Made by a program: the position numbers and the translations under genes
The notes under the pieces: generated by a model
What the model was told of the DNA's origin: nothing
Databases searched by the model: none
The model's input: only the letters and a program-made list of their open reading frames with translations
Origin: Streptomyces sp. CG 926
GTDB taxonomy: Bacteria > Actinomycetota > Actinomycetes > Streptomycetales > Streptomycetaceae
Direction of reading: 5' to 3'
Length of the DNA: 64,000 bases
Assembly (NCBI RefSeq): GCF_003148825.1
Contig: NZ_QGGZ01000006.1
Location: forward strand, 413,087 to 477,086
In this document: positions 8,928 through 17,951 of the stretch, in pieces
Numbering within the stretch: position 1 is the stretch's first letter
Layout of the letters: the number at the start of each line of letters is the position of its first letter

Positions 8928-9713
8928 GTGGAAAAGAATCTTGAATTCTCCGACCTCCTGCGACTGATCGACGAACGGTCGACCGCCTTCCGCGCCACGG
9001 TCGCCGCCGCGCCCAGCCTCGACGCACAGGTGCCGACCTGCCCCGAGTGGACGCTGTTCGATCTGGTGCAGCACCTGGGCGGGGGCGACCGGTTCTGGGC
9101 CGCCATAGTCGGCGCGGGGCCGGCCGACGGTCCCCCGGCCGGGGCCGCCGCCGCGCGCGCCGCTCTGGAGGTGCCGCGGGACCGCGAGGCCCTGATGGCC
9201 TGGCTGGCCGCGTCGACGGAGCTTCTGCTGAGCGCCCTGCGCGAGGCGGGCCCGGACGCCGGTTGCTGGGCGTGGTGGAGTCCCCTGCAGACGCCGCGGA
9301 CCTCTGGCGGAGTCGCCCGGCACCGGGTCCAGGAGAGCGCGGTGCACACCTACGACGCGCAGCTCGCATCGGACGCACCGCAGCCGCTGCCGACCGAGGT
9401 CGCCCTCGACGGTGTCGAGGAGTTCCTGTTCACCTGCGTCGCGACGCCCTGCGCCTGGCCGCACAAGCCCACGGCCTTCGACTTCCACGCCACCGAGGGC
9501 CGCTCCTGGCGCCTCACCCTCGACGGCGACGGCGCACGCACCACCCGCATCCCCGCGCCCGGCGAGGACTCGGACGAAGTCGGCGCATCCATCCATGGCA
9601 CGGCGGGCGAGTTGATCATCTACTTGTACGACCGCATCCCCCTCGAATCCTTGCGCGTCGACGGAGACGCGGGGCTGCTCGACCTGCTCCGCGCCTGGGA
9701 GCCGGAGCACTAG
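8928..9713 (+). CDS. maleylpyruvate isomerase N-terminal (DinB-like) family protein
   Basis: Protein of 261 aa with an N-terminal mycothiol-dependent maleylpyruvate isomerase/DinB-like four-helix domain (residues about 10-150; VPTCPEWTLFDLVQHLG near 35 and RHRVQESAVHTYDAQ near 138 provide His/Glu metal ligands). A C-terminal domain typical of Streptomyces homologues follows (about 165-260, ending in the YDRIPLESLRVDGD block). Many members use mycothiol or unknown thiol substrates. The GTG start gives the conserved FSDLLRLIDERS opening. Transcribed alone and converging on the ankyrin gene. Confidence 0.83.
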   Translation: MEKNLEFSDLLRLIDERSTAFRATVAAAPSLDAQVPTCPEWTLFDLVQHLGGGDRFWAAIVGAGPADGPPAGAAAARAALEVPRDREALMAWLAASTELLLSALREAGPDAGCWAWWSPLQTPRTSGGVARHRVQESAVHTYDAQLASDAPQPLPTEVALDGVEEFLFTCVATPCAWPHKPTAFDFHATEGRSWRLTLDGDGARTTRIPAPGEDSDEVGASIHGTAGELIIYLYDRIPLESLRVDGDAGLLDLLRAWEPEH

Positions 9714-9776
9714 GAAGCGGCAGGGCGGGCAGCACCGCGTGCGGCCGAGGGGACCAGGAGTCGTGTCCCGGTGCCG

Positions 9777-10502
9777 TCAACGCTCCTGCGTGCCCCGCGC
9801 GTCGGGGATCGGCCGCCGGGACTCCGCGGCGGCCACGAGCAGGGCTCTGACGGCCTCGTACGCGGGGCGGGCCGTGCCGGATGTCGCACGGGCGGTGAAC
9901 CGTGCTCCCGCCGCGCCTTCGCGGAAGGTCCGCTCGGTGAGGGCCGCGCCGCGGGCGAGGAGCCGTTCGACCGTGGCCGGGCAGCCGAAGCGGGCGGCCC
10001 AGTCGAGCGGGGTGCAGCCCCGCCTCGTCTCCTCGATGTCGGCGCCCCGGTCCAGCAGCAGGTCCACCGTCTCCGGGTCCCCCTCCCCACGCGCGACGGC
10101 CGCATGGATCAGCGGTACGTATCCCGCCCGGCCCGCGGGGCCGCCCGGTGGGGCGCCGGCGTCGAGGAGGGCGCGGGCGACCTCCGTGTGCCCGAGCATC
10201 GTGGCCATGGTCAGCGGCGTCGCCTCACCGTACGGGCCCGCGTCGACCCGGGGGTCGGCGCCCGCCGCGAGGAGCAGCCGGACGACCTCCGCGTGCCCGG
10301 CGCACACGGCCAGGTCCAGCGCCCGTCGGCCGCCGAGGACCCAGGCGTCGACCTCCGCTCCCCCGGCCAGCAGGGACCGCACCGCGGCCGTGTCGCCCTG
10401 CTCCGCCGCCCTGCCGAGCCCGTTCGCCAGGGGGTGGTAGTGGTCGGATCGGCCTTCGTCGGACCAGTCCGAATCCGGTCGCCGGCGCTCCGCCGCCGTC
10501 AC
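9777..10502 (-). CDS. ankyrin-repeat protein
   Basis: Soluble protein of 241 aa with four to five ankyrin repeats between about residues 25 and 190, seen as repeated LLxAGAxVxxxxxxGxTPLxxAxxxGHxEVVRxLL patterns (RRALDLAVCAGHAEVVRLLL, TPLTMATMLGHTEVARALL, TPLDWAARFGCPATVERLL). Such repeats mediate protein-protein contacts; no catalytic domain is visible. The GTG start overlaps the stop of the upstream DedA gene as GTGA, so the two are probably translationally coupled, an unexpected membrane/ankyrin pairing. Confidence 0.85.
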   Translation of the reverse strand: MTAAERRRPDSDWSDEGRSDHYHPLANGLGRAAEQGDTAAVRSLLAGGAEVDAWVLGGRRALDLAVCAGHAEVVRLLLAAGADPRVDAGPYGEATPLTMATMLGHTEVARALLDAGAPPGGPAGRAGYVPLIHAAVARGEGDPETVDLLLDRGADIEETRRGCTPLDWAARFGCPATVERLLARGAALTERTFREGAAGARFTARATSGTARPAYEAVRALLVAAAESRRPIPDARGTQER

Positions 10503-11170
10503 TCGCCGACGGTGGCCGGGGCCGACTGCTGGGCGGGGATCTCCGCCTCGGCGGCGTCGGCGGCAGCGGCCGCCTTCTTCATCCGGCTGCGCACCACGAG
10601 CGTCACGGCGAGCCCGAACAGCACGGCCAGCCCCAGGGCCAGCCAGGAGAAGCGCTTCAGCCACGGCTCGGCGACGATGCCGACCGAGTAGATGACGGCC
10701 GTCGTGCCGCCGGCCCAGAGGATGCCGCCGAGGACGTTGGCGATCAGGAAGCGCCAGTACGGCATGCGCAGCACGCCCGCCAGCGGTCCGGCGAAGATCC
10801 GCAGCAGGGCCACGAACCGCCCGAAGAAGACGGCCCACATGCCCCACTTCTCGAAGGAGCGTTCCGCCAGCGCCACCTGCTGGGGTCCGAAGTGCTTGGG
10901 AAAGCGCCGGCCCAGCCGCTCCAGCAGCGGCTTGCCGCCCCGGCGGCCGATCGCGTAGCCGATCGAGTCGCCCACGATCGCCCCGGTGATCGCGCAGAGC
11001 CCCAGGATCACGGGGTCGATCTCCCCGTGCTGCGAGGCCAACAGCGCCGAGCTGACCAGGACGATCTCTCCCGGCAGCGGGATGCCGAGGCTTTCCAGCC
11101 CGATGACCAGACCCACCAGGAGATAGATGCTGACCGCCGGAATCGTCTCCAGCCATTCCTGGATGTGCAC
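10499..11170 (-). CDS. DedA-family membrane protein
   Basis: Polytopic protein of 223 aa of the DedA superfamily, now linked to undecaprenyl-phosphate or other lipid carrier recycling and membrane homeostasis. Hallmarks are GLESLGIPLPGEIVL near residue 24, GDSIGYAIGRRGG near 67 and the motif FFGRFVALLRIFAGPLAG near 115-132, with four to five hydrophobic segments. The cytoplasmic tail is Ala-rich. First gene of a two-gene unit with the ankyrin protein. Confidence 0.9.
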   Translation of the reverse strand: MHIQEWLETIPAVSIYLLVGLVIGLESLGIPLPGEIVLVSSALLASQHGEIDPVILGLCAITGAIVGDSIGYAIGRRGGKPLLERLGRRFPKHFGPQQVALAERSFEKWGMWAVFFGRFVALLRIFAGPLAGVLRMPYWRFLIANVLGGILWAGGTTAVIYSVGIVAEPWLKRFSWLALGLAVLFGLAVTLVVRSRMKKAAAAADAAEAEIPAQQSAPATVGE

Positions 11171-11227
11171 CGGTACGTCCTCCCGTGTCGTCCCGGCGCG
11201 CCCCCTGTGACACGCCGAACGGGCAGC

Positions 11228-13741
11228 CTATCGGCTCGTCACGACCGCCTTGGACCTCAGTGGCAGTTCACGCGACGAACGGCCCACGAACACCTGTCGT
11301 CGGCCGGAACCCAGCACCCAGGCGTGCTGCTCGGGGTCCCACGACGACAGGGCCCGCGCGGTGATGTCGAGGGTGACCCGCTGCGCCTCGCCCGGTGCCA
11401 GGAGGAGCCGCCGGTAGCCGGCCAGCGCGCGTACCGGCTGGTCGAGCTCCAGCTCCGCGGACGGGCCGACGTACACCTGCGCCACCTCGGTGCCCTTGCG
11501 GCGACCGGTGTTGCGGACGGTGAACTCCACGCGCAGTCCACCGCGCTGCGGCCGGACGGTGAGCTTGTCGTACTGCCAGGTGGTGTACGAGAGCCCGTGC
11601 CCGAAGGGGAACAGCGGGGTCACCCGCTGGGCGTCGTACCAGCGGTGGCCGACGTGGATGCCCTCGGAGTACTCCTGCCGGCCGCCCACGCCGGGGTAGC
11701 GCAGCGGCTCCCCGCCGACCGGGGTGGCCCGCTCGTCGGCCGGGAAGGTCTGGGTGAGGCGGCCGCCGGGGTCCACGTCCCCGAAGAGGAGGTCGGCGGT
11801 GGCTCCCGCGCCCTCCTGGCCCGGGTAGTACATCTGGAGGACCGCTCCGGTACGCGAGAGCCACGGCATGGTCGTGCCGGAGGAGGTGTTGAGCACGACG
11901 GTCGTCCGGGGGTTCACGGCGGTCACAGCCTCGATCAGCCGCTCCTGCCCGCCCGGGAGCGCCAGGGAGGTACGGTCCCGGCCCTCGGTGGCGTCCTCGT
12001 AGGCGAACAGCACCACGCTGCGGGCCGCCTTCGCGATCTTCACGGCCTCGGCGAGGTCCGCGGCGCGGGTCGCCCCGGTGGTGTGCCGCAGGCGCAAGCG
12101 CTGGCCCTTGTCCCCGCCCTCGGCGGTCACGGCGAGCCGGTGGGTGCCCGCCTTGAGGGCGAGAGTGGTGCGCCGGACGCTCATCCCGTCGGGTGCCGAG
12201 CCGAGCAGTCCGCCGGCGAAGTACTCGGCCACGCCCTGCCTGACGGGGAACAGCTCCTGGCCGTCGAGGCGTACGACGGGCCGCTTCCCGGTGTAGTGGA
12301 CGAGCAGGGTCCACTCGTCGTCGGCCGTGAGGTGGAACTCCCCCTCGTGGCTCCAGACCTGCCCGGGTTCCACGGCCCGCGTGTCCAGGTCGGCGGTCGG
12401 GGTCAGCAGCTTCGCCGGGAGCGGCCGCCCGTACAGGTCCTCCCCGAGGGCGTGGCGGACGGTCGAACCGTTCCCGGCCCGGCGCCGGATGGCGGTGAGC
12501 GGGGCCTCTGCCCCGTCGGGGACCACGTGCGCGCTGCCACCGCCGCCGACGAAGGGTACCTGTCCGGTCGGTCCGATCACCGCGATCGAGCGGGCGGCGG
12601 CGCCGGTCAGGGGCAGGGTGCCGTGTTCGTTGCGCAGCAGCACGGCACCGGCGGTGGCCACCTTGCGGGCGGTCCGGGCTCCGGCGGCAGAGTCGCGCGG
12701 GGGCCGGGCGGCGGGCCGGGCCGCCAGCAACCCGAAGCGGTCCATGGTGGCCAGGATCCGGTGGACCGCGAGGTCGACGGCGCTCTCGGATACGGAGCCG
12801 CCGCGCACCGCCTCGCGCAGCGGTCCGCCGAAGTGGGTTCCGGCGGGCATCTCCATGTCGAGGCCGGCGCCGATGGCGGCGACGGTGCTGTGGGTGGCGT
12901 CCCGGTCGGACATCACCCAGCCGTCGAACCCCCAGCTGTTGCGCAGCAGTTCTTCGAGCAGCGGCTTGCTCTCGCAGGCGTGGACGCCGTTGACCTTGTT
13001 GTAGGCGCCCATGACGGCGCCCGCGCCGGCCGCCACGGCGGCCTCGAAGCCCCGTAGCTCGGTCTCGTGGAGGGTCTGCTCGGCGGCGATCACGTCGACG
13101 GTGTCGCGGCCGTGTTCCTGGTTGTTGAGGGCGAAGTGCTTGACAGTGGCGATCAGGCCCTCGTCCTGGATGCCGCGAATCATCTCGCCCACGAGGTCGG
13201 CGGTCAGGCGCGGGTCCTCGGCGAAGGTCTCGAAGTTCCGACCCGCGTACGGGGTGCGGATGAGGTTGACCATGGGGGCCAGCACGACGTCCTGGCCCAG
13301 CGCCCGGCCCTCGCGGCCGATGACGCGGCCGTACTCGCGGGCCAGCGCCGGGTCGAAGGCGGAGGCGAGCAGGACCGGCGCGGGCAGTGCGGTGGCGGGC
13401 CGGGCGACGCGTACCCCGGCGGGCCCGTCGGTCAGGCGTAGCGGCGGGATGCCCAGGCGCGGTACGCCGGGTACGTAGCCGGCCTGGCCGAGGGAGGTGG
13501 GGTCGGGGGCGCCGTGCAGCAGGGCGGTCTTCTCGTCGAGGGTGAGTCGCTCCAGCAGGGCGTCGACGCGGGCGGGGCCCTTGGCCTCGGCGCCGGCCGG
13601 GGCGGCGAGCGGCGTCCTGGGGGCGCCCGCGCCCGGCGGCACCCCTGGCGCGCAGGCACCCGCTCCGAGGGCCGTGCCCGCCGTGCCCGCCGCCGCCGCG
13701 AGCAGTCGCATCGCGGAACGTCTGGACACGGCCTCGCTCAT
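11228..13741 (-). CDS. glycoside hydrolase family 3 beta-glucosidase, secreted
   Basis: Protein of 837 aa. N-terminal twin-arginine signal (R7, R8 then hydrophobic Ala/Leu run) ending in a lipobox-like AGAC, so C30 could be lipidated. The GH3 N-domain (about 55-330) has RLTDGPAGVR, KHFALNNQE and the catalytic-Asp segment WVMSDRDATHS with D279 as predicted nucleophile. The GH3 C-domain is split by a PA14-like carbohydrate-binding insert (about 430-560). A C-terminal fibronectin-III-like domain ends the protein. Likely beta-glucosidase acting on plant oligosaccharides or glycosides outside the cell. A strong hairpin sits just upstream of the start. Confidence 0.9.
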   Translation of the reverse strand: MSEAVSRRSAMRLLAAAAGTAGTALGAGACAPGVPPGAGAPRTPLAAPAGAEAKGPARVDALLERLTLDEKTALLHGAPDPTSLGQAGYVPGVPRLGIPPLRLTDGPAGVRVARPATALPAPVLLASAFDPALAREYGRVIGREGRALGQDVVLAPMVNLIRTPYAGRNFETFAEDPRLTADLVGEMIRGIQDEGLIATVKHFALNNQEHGRDTVDVIAAEQTLHETELRGFEAAVAAGAGAVMGAYNKVNGVHACESKPLLEELLRNSWGFDGWVMSDRDATHSTVAAIGAGLDMEMPAGTHFGGPLREAVRGGSVSESAVDLAVHRILATMDRFGLLAARPAARPPRDSAAGARTARKVATAGAVLLRNEHGTLPLTGAAARSIAVIGPTGQVPFVGGGGSAHVVPDGAEAPLTAIRRRAGNGSTVRHALGEDLYGRPLPAKLLTPTADLDTRAVEPGQVWSHEGEFHLTADDEWTLLVHYTGKRPVVRLDGQELFPVRQGVAEYFAGGLLGSAPDGMSVRRTTLALKAGTHRLAVTAEGGDKGQRLRLRHTTGATRAADLAEAVKIAKAARSVVLFAYEDATEGRDRTSLALPGGQERLIEAVTAVNPRTTVVLNTSSGTTMPWLSRTGAVLQMYYPGQEGAGATADLLFGDVDPGGRLTQTFPADERATPVGGEPLRYPGVGGRQEYSEGIHVGHRWYDAQRVTPLFPFGHGLSYTTWQYDKLTVRPQRGGLRVEFTVRNTGRRKGTEVAQVYVGPSAELELDQPVRALAGYRRLLLAPGEAQRVTLDITARALSSWDPEQHAWVLGSGRRQVFVGRSSRELPLRSKAVVTSR

Positions 13742-14041
13742 GGGTGCTCCCTGCGCCGTGGGTCGGCGGGAGCGGCCCGCGCCGGACCGCTCCCGCGCCC
13801 ACTGTGCGCCGCGCGCCCGCCGGGTCCACCGAGACGCGCCACCGCGGCTCGGAGGTTCAGCCCTCCGGCAGCGGCGGCGGCCTGTCGGCGGCGCGCCGGG
13901 GGCCCGTCATGGGCGCCGAGCACCCGTGCCCGGTGCGGTGGCCGCACGCGATGCGGTCCCGTACGACGGCCTCCACCGCGTCGCGCGAGGGAGCCCGGGC
14001 CGTGCCGACCCGAGGACGCGGCGGTTGTGGTGCGCCGGTGG
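13742..14041. other. 300-bp gap between GH3 and thioesterase genes
   Basis: The half next to the GH3 start holds the hairpin at 13758-13802. A minus-strand ORF at 13857-13976 (39 codons, GTG start, includes CGHRTGHGC) is the only small coding candidate; it lacks a ribosome-binding site and is not called as a gene. No other clear structure was seen. Confidence 0.4.
13758..13802 (-). terminator. strong hairpin upstream of the GH3 gene
   Basis: Two stacked stem segments (GTGGG/CCCAC and CGGGAGCGG/CCGCTCCCG) enclose an 11-nt loop. It is downstream of the thioesterase gene and 16 nt before the GH3 ATG on the same strand, so it may terminate the former or structure the leader of the latter. No U-tract follows. 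Confidence 0.45.
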
Positions 14042-14494
14042 TCAGGCGTTGGGGCGCAGGGTCCAGACGACCGTCATCTCGCCCGTCACGGCCTCGTCCT
14101 CGCGCTGGATGGCGATGGTGACGGGGAATTCGGGGCGGCCGCCGGCGTCGAGTTCGGCGATGACCTCCGCGGCCGGGCGGCCGAGGGTGGCGGTGGCGGT
14201 GACGACGCCCTTGGCGAGCTTCTTGTAGCCGATCTCGGCCTTCACGGCGAGCGGGACGGCGCGCGAGAGCTGGTCGCCGAAGGCGGCCAGGACGATCGCG
14301 CCGCTCGCGGACTCGGCCAGGGTGAACATCGCGCCGGCGTGCGGGCCGCCGACGTGGTTGTGGTAGTCGGGCTGGTCCGGAAGCCGGACGACCGCGCGCT
14401 CGGGGGTGGTCTCCAGGAACTGGAGGTTCAGGGTCCGGGCCATGGGTACGGTCGCGGCGAGCAGTTCGCCCACGTTCATCTGGTCTGCGCTCAT
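14042..14494 (-). CDS. hotdog-fold thioesterase (DUF4442/PaaI-like)
   Basis: Hotdog-fold protein of 150 aa. PDYHNHVGGPHAGAMFTLAESASG around residues 43-66 is the PaaI-type active-site helix region (HxGGxxAGxxxxLAE). VKAEIGYKKLAKGVVTATA forms the central strands and EMTVVWTLRPN closes the fold. Likely acyl-CoA thioesterase; substrate unknown. The ATG start at 14494 gives the normal family length. Confidence 0.82.
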   Translation of the reverse strand: MSADQMNVGELLAATVPMARTLNLQFLETTPERAVVRLPDQPDYHNHVGGPHAGAMFTLAESASGAIVLAAFGDQLSRAVPLAVKAEIGYKKLAKGVVTATATLGRPAAEVIAELDAGGRPEFPVTIAIQREDEAVTGEMTVVWTLRPNA

Positions 14495-14590
14495 GGAACG
14501 CGATGTTACCCACGAGTAGTACCGATTGACCAGAGCTCCCAAGGGGGCGGCCGTGGCTCCCCGCACCCACGGCCACTATCGTTACCGGCC

Positions 14591-15625
14591 ATGTGGCCAG
14601 GACAGCAGCAGCCGCCCGGGGGCGAACAGAACCCTCAGGACGCGCAACAGAACCCGTACCAGCAGCAGCCGGGACAGCCGGGGCAGCCGAACCCGTACCA
14701 GCAGCAGCCCGGCTACGGATACCCGCAGCAGCCGGGTTACCAGCAGCCCCAAGGCGCTCCCGGCCAGCAGTGGGGTCAGCCCCAGCTGCCGCAGCAGCCC
14801 CAGCCCGCCGCCACCGGCGGCGGCGGGAGCCCGTACTCGACCAAGACCGTGGCGATCGTCGCCGCGGCCGCCGTCGTCGTGGTGGCCGCCGCGACCGGCG
14901 CGTTCGTCCTGACCCGGGACGACAAGAAGACCGAGGCCGACGACAAGCCGGCGGCGAGCCCCTCGGCGCCGGCCCCCGAGACGCCCGCCCCGGCCGGCAG
15001 CAGCCCGAACCCGCGGGCCGGCGGCAACGCCCAGCCCGTCATCCCGGGCTGGAAGGTCGTCGTCAACACCAAGTACGGCGTCAGCTACGACGTGCCCGCC
15101 GAGTGGAACGTCAACGAGTCCGGCGTGAGCCTCTCCTTCCACGACGAGGTCAAGAACGACGGCAGCCCGATCATCACGATGAGCGGCACCGCCACCCTCA
15201 AGGAGGAGTGGTGCACCGTCGACAAGGACGCGGACGGCAGGGTCGAGAAGTTCTCGCTCGCGGACACCGGCGTCAAGGGCGCCCAGGGCGCCAAGGACAC
15301 CGCGCAGGTGGCCACCGACAACACCGGCGCCTGGGCCTGGGCGGCCTTCGCCCAGAAGGAGCCCAAGGGAACGGTCAAGGTGGGCGCGGCCAAGGAGTAC
15401 ACGACCACCTCCGGGATCAAGGGCCACATCGTGGTGGCGACCGCTCCGAACCTGAAGAAGGAGCACAAGTGCTCCACCGACGGCAAGACGGTCGGCTTCG
15501 GCTTCAAGAACGCCGTCGGTGACTTCGCCAGCTTCGTGCTCATCAGCGCGGCCGGTGTGAAGGACGAGGTTCCGAACGACGTCTCCGACAAGATCATCAG
15601 CTCCATCCGGCTCACCACCCCGTGA
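14591..15625 (+). CDS. single-pass membrane protein with Pro/Gln-rich cytoplasmic tail and extracellular domain
   Basis: Protein of 344 aa. Residues 1-75 are low-complexity Gln/Pro/Gly/Tyr with repeated PYQQQPG units, followed by one transmembrane helix (about 84-107, VAIVAAAAVVVVAAATGAFVL). A Pro/Ala linker precedes an extracellular domain (about 150-344) containing a cysteine pair (C203 and one near 295). The domain organisation resembles other Streptomyces proteins of unknown function. Divergent from the thioesterase gene. A strong hairpin follows the stop. Confidence 0.75.
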   Translation: MWPGQQQPPGGEQNPQDAQQNPYQQQPGQPGQPNPYQQQPGYGYPQQPGYQQPQGAPGQQWGQPQLPQQPQPAATGGGGSPYSTKTVAIVAAAAVVVVAAATGAFVLTRDDKKTEADDKPAASPSAPAPETPAPAGSSPNPRAGGNAQPVIPGWKVVVNTKYGVSYDVPAEWNVNESGVSLSFHDEVKNDGSPIITMSGTATLKEEWCTVDKDADGRVEKFSLADTGVKGAQGAKDTAQVATDNTGAWAWAAFAQKEPKGTVKVGAAKEYTTTSGIKGHIVVATAPNLKKEHKCSTDGKTVGFGFKNAVGDFASFVLISAAGVKDEVPNDVSDKIISSIRLTTP

Positions 15626-15637
15626 TCCTCCGTCCCA

Positions 15638-15680
15638 CGTCCCGGGCCGACCTATCCGTTTGGATTCTCGGCCCGGGACG
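15638..15680 (+). terminator. hairpin terminator between membrane protein and MFS genes
   Basis: Perfect 13-bp arms, CGTCCCGGGCCGA and TCGGCCCGGGACG, around a 17-nt loop. It begins 13 nt after the upstream stop and ends 14 nt before the MFS GTG, so it could also affect translation of the pump gene. Confidence 0.6.
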
Positions 15681-15694
15681 GGGATAGTCCGGGG

Positions 15695-17014
15695 GTGAGC
15701 TCTCCCCGCCCCGCACCCCGTACGCCCGTGAACCGCCGCCGACCCGAGTGGGCCGGCCGCAACTACAGCCTGCTCACGGGTGCGGCGATCATCACGAACC
15801 TGGGGAGCCACGGCGCGCACATCGCGGCCGCGTTCGCGGTCATGGAATCCGGCGGATCCGTCGGCGACGTCGGACTGATCGCCGCCGCCCGCACGCTGCC
15901 GCTCGTCCTCTTCCTGCTCATCGGCGGTGCCATAGCCGACCGGCTGCCCCGCCACCGCGTGATGGTCGCGGCCAACGTCCTGAACTGCCTCTCGCAGGCC
16001 GCCTTCGCCGTCCTCGTCCTCGCGGGCGAACCCCAGCTGTGGCAGATGATGCTGCTCACCGCCCTGTGCGGCACCGGTACGGCCTTCTTCAATCCCGCGG
16101 CCGAGGGCATGCTGCTCTCCACCGTCTCCGGCGAGCACTCCAACCGCGCCTTCGCGCTCTTCCGCATGGCGATCAACGGCGCCGGCATCGGCGGCGCGGC
16201 CCTCGGCGGCGCGATGATCGCCGCGGTGGGCCCGGGCTGGGTACTGGCCGCCGACGCCGCGGCCTTCGCGGTCGCGGGCGCCCTGCGGACCTTCCTCGAC
16301 GTCGGCCACGTGCCCGACCGGGCTCCCGGCGGCGGCCTGTTGTCCGATCTGCGCGAGGGCTGGGTGGAGGTCCGGACCCGCCCCTGGCTGTGGAGCATCG
16401 TGCTCCAGTTCTCCGTCGTGGTCGCCGTCGTCGGCGCCGCCGACGCGGTCTACGGACCTCTGGTCGCCCGGGACCGACTGGGCGGGCCCGCGCCCTGGGG
16501 CGTGGCCCTGGCCTTCTTCGGCGTGGGCACCATCGCCGGCGCCGTCCTGATGATGGCGTGGAAGCCGCGCAGGCTCCTGCTCGTCGGCACCCTGTGCGTG
16601 TTCCCGCTGGCGCTGCCCTCGGCGGGACTCGCCGTGCCGCTGCCCGTGTGGGGCCTGTGCGTGGTGATGTTCGTCAGCGGCGCCGCGATAGAGGTGTTCG
16701 GCGTGAACTGGATGACCGCCATGCACCAGGAGATCCCGGAGGAGAAGTTCTCCCGGGTCACCGCCTACGACTGGTTCGGCTCGGTGTCGATGCTTCCGCT
16801 GGCCACCGCCTTGGCCGGGCCCGCCGAATCGGCCTTCGGTCGCACCCAGTCCCTGTGGGGCTGCGCGGTGCTGGTCGTCGTGCCCACCGCCCTCGTGCTG
16901 CTGGTCCCGGACGTCCGCCGGATGACCCGCAGGGCGCACACCAAGACCATCTCCCCGGCGGCCGCGGCCGAACCGACCCCGGTAGCTGCCCCTGCCGACG
17001 CCGTCGGGAACTGA
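15695..17014 (+). CDS. MFS transporter
   Basis: Major facilitator protein of 439 aa with about twelve hydrophobic segments, of the enterobactin-exporter/multidrug (MFS_3) type: conserved LFLLIGGAIADRLPRHRVMV near residue 70 (motif A-like DRxxRR loop), LCGTGTAFFNPAAEGML near 122 and a C-terminal basic tail. Likely exports a small hydrophobic compound or siderophore. The GTG start leaves a Pro/Arg-rich 25-residue cytoplasmic leader. Confidence 0.88.
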   Translation: MSSPRPAPRTPVNRRRPEWAGRNYSLLTGAAIITNLGSHGAHIAAAFAVMESGGSVGDVGLIAAARTLPLVLFLLIGGAIADRLPRHRVMVAANVLNCLSQAAFAVLVLAGEPQLWQMMLLTALCGTGTAFFNPAAEGMLLSTVSGEHSNRAFALFRMAINGAGIGGAALGGAMIAAVGPGWVLAADAAAFAVAGALRTFLDVGHVPDRAPGGGLLSDLREGWVEVRTRPWLWSIVLQFSVVVAVVGAADAVYGPLVARDRLGGPAPWGVALAFFGVGTIAGAVLMMAWKPRRLLLVGTLCVFPLALPSAGLAVPLPVWGLCVVMFVSGAAIEVFGVNWMTAMHQEIPEEKFSRVTAYDWFGSVSMLPLATALAGPAESAFGRTQSLWGCAVLVVVPTALVLLVPDVRRMTRRAHTKTISPAAAAEPTPVAAPADAVGN

Positions 17015-17059
17015 GGCCCGGCCGGCGGCCGCCGCGCCGGGGGCCGCGGCGCCGGCCGC

Positions 17060-17908
17060 TCACCCCAGGCTGAACGCGCCCTCCGGCGGCGCCGGGGAAG
17101 GAGCCGCGTCCGCGTCGGCCACCGGCGCCGCGCCCTTGCGGAACCGGGCGGGCCCGTCCCCGTACTCCACCCGCGCCGGAAACGGGTCGGCCGCGCACTT
17201 CCTGGCCAGCGCCCCCACCGGGAGCGGGGCGTCCGAGGCCAGCAGTACGGCGTTCCCGAACCGCCTCCCCCGCAGTACCGCAGGTTCGGCGATCAACGCC
17301 AGCTCCGCGAACGCGTCGGCGAAGTTGGCCACCTGCGCCCGCAGGAAGTCGAAGGGCGCCCCGTCGGCCAGGTTCGCCGCGTACAGCCCGCCGGGCCGCA
17401 GCACCCGCGCGGCCGCCCGGGCGTACTCCACCGACGTGAGTTGGGCCGGCACCCGCGAGCCGCCGAACACGTCGGCCACCACCAGGTCCGCGCTCGCGGC
17501 GGGCGCGGCCTCCAGCCAGGCCCGGGCGTCGGCCGTGTGGACGGTGACCCCCGAGTCCGCCGCGAGCGGCAGGTGTTCGGTCACCAGGTCGACCAGGCCC
17601 GCGTCGAACTCGACGACCGTCTGCCGGGATCCGGCCCGGGTGGCCGCGGCGTAGCGCGGCAGGGTGAGCGCGCCGCCGCCGAGATGCAGCAGGTCCAGCG
17701 CGAGCCCGGGTTCGGCGGCACAGTCCAGGACGTGCGCGAGCCGGCGTACGTACTCGAACTCCAGGTGGTGCGGATCGTCCAGGTCCACATACGACTGCGG
17801 GGCCCCGTCGACGGTCAGCAGCCAGGCCCGGTCCCGGTCCACGTCCGGCATCAGCTTGGCGGTGCCCTGGCCCACGTCCCGGACGACCGGGATCTGTTCG
17901 TCGCTCAC
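17060..17908 (-). CDS. spermidine-synthase-like methyltransferase-fold protein
   Basis: Rossmann-fold protein of 282 aa. DLLHLGGGALTLPRY (near 93) is the SAM/dcSAM-binding glycine loop, TVVEFDAGLVDLV the acidic strand end and VTVHTADARAWL a further nucleotide contact; DLVVADVFGG fits the catalytic/proline-loop strand. This matches stand-alone spermidine-synthase-like proteins common in actinomycetes. Whether it makes polyamines or methylates is not decided by sequence. GTG start after a short leader; it lies 43 nt downstream of the patatin gene on the same strand and probably forms an operon with it. Confidence 0.78.
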   Translation of the reverse strand: MSDEQIPVVRDVGQGTAKLMPDVDRDRAWLLTVDGAPQSYVDLDDPHHLEFEYVRRLAHVLDCAAEPGLALDLLHLGGGALTLPRYAAATRAGSRQTVVEFDAGLVDLVTEHLPLAADSGVTVHTADARAWLEAAPAASADLVVADVFGGSRVPAQLTSVEYARAAARVLRPGGLYAANLADGAPFDFLRAQVANFADAFAELALIAEPAVLRGRRFGNAVLLASDAPLPVGALARKCAADPFPARVEYGDGPARFRKGAAPVADADAAPSPAPPEGAFSLG

Positions 17909-17951
17909 CGCTCCATTGTCCGGCAGCGGTCGGGCGGGCTTCGAACAGCCC

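Noticed and set aside
13857..13976. Small minus-strand ORF with CGHRTGHGC
   Set aside because: No ribosome-binding site and no second supporting signal, so not listed as a gene.
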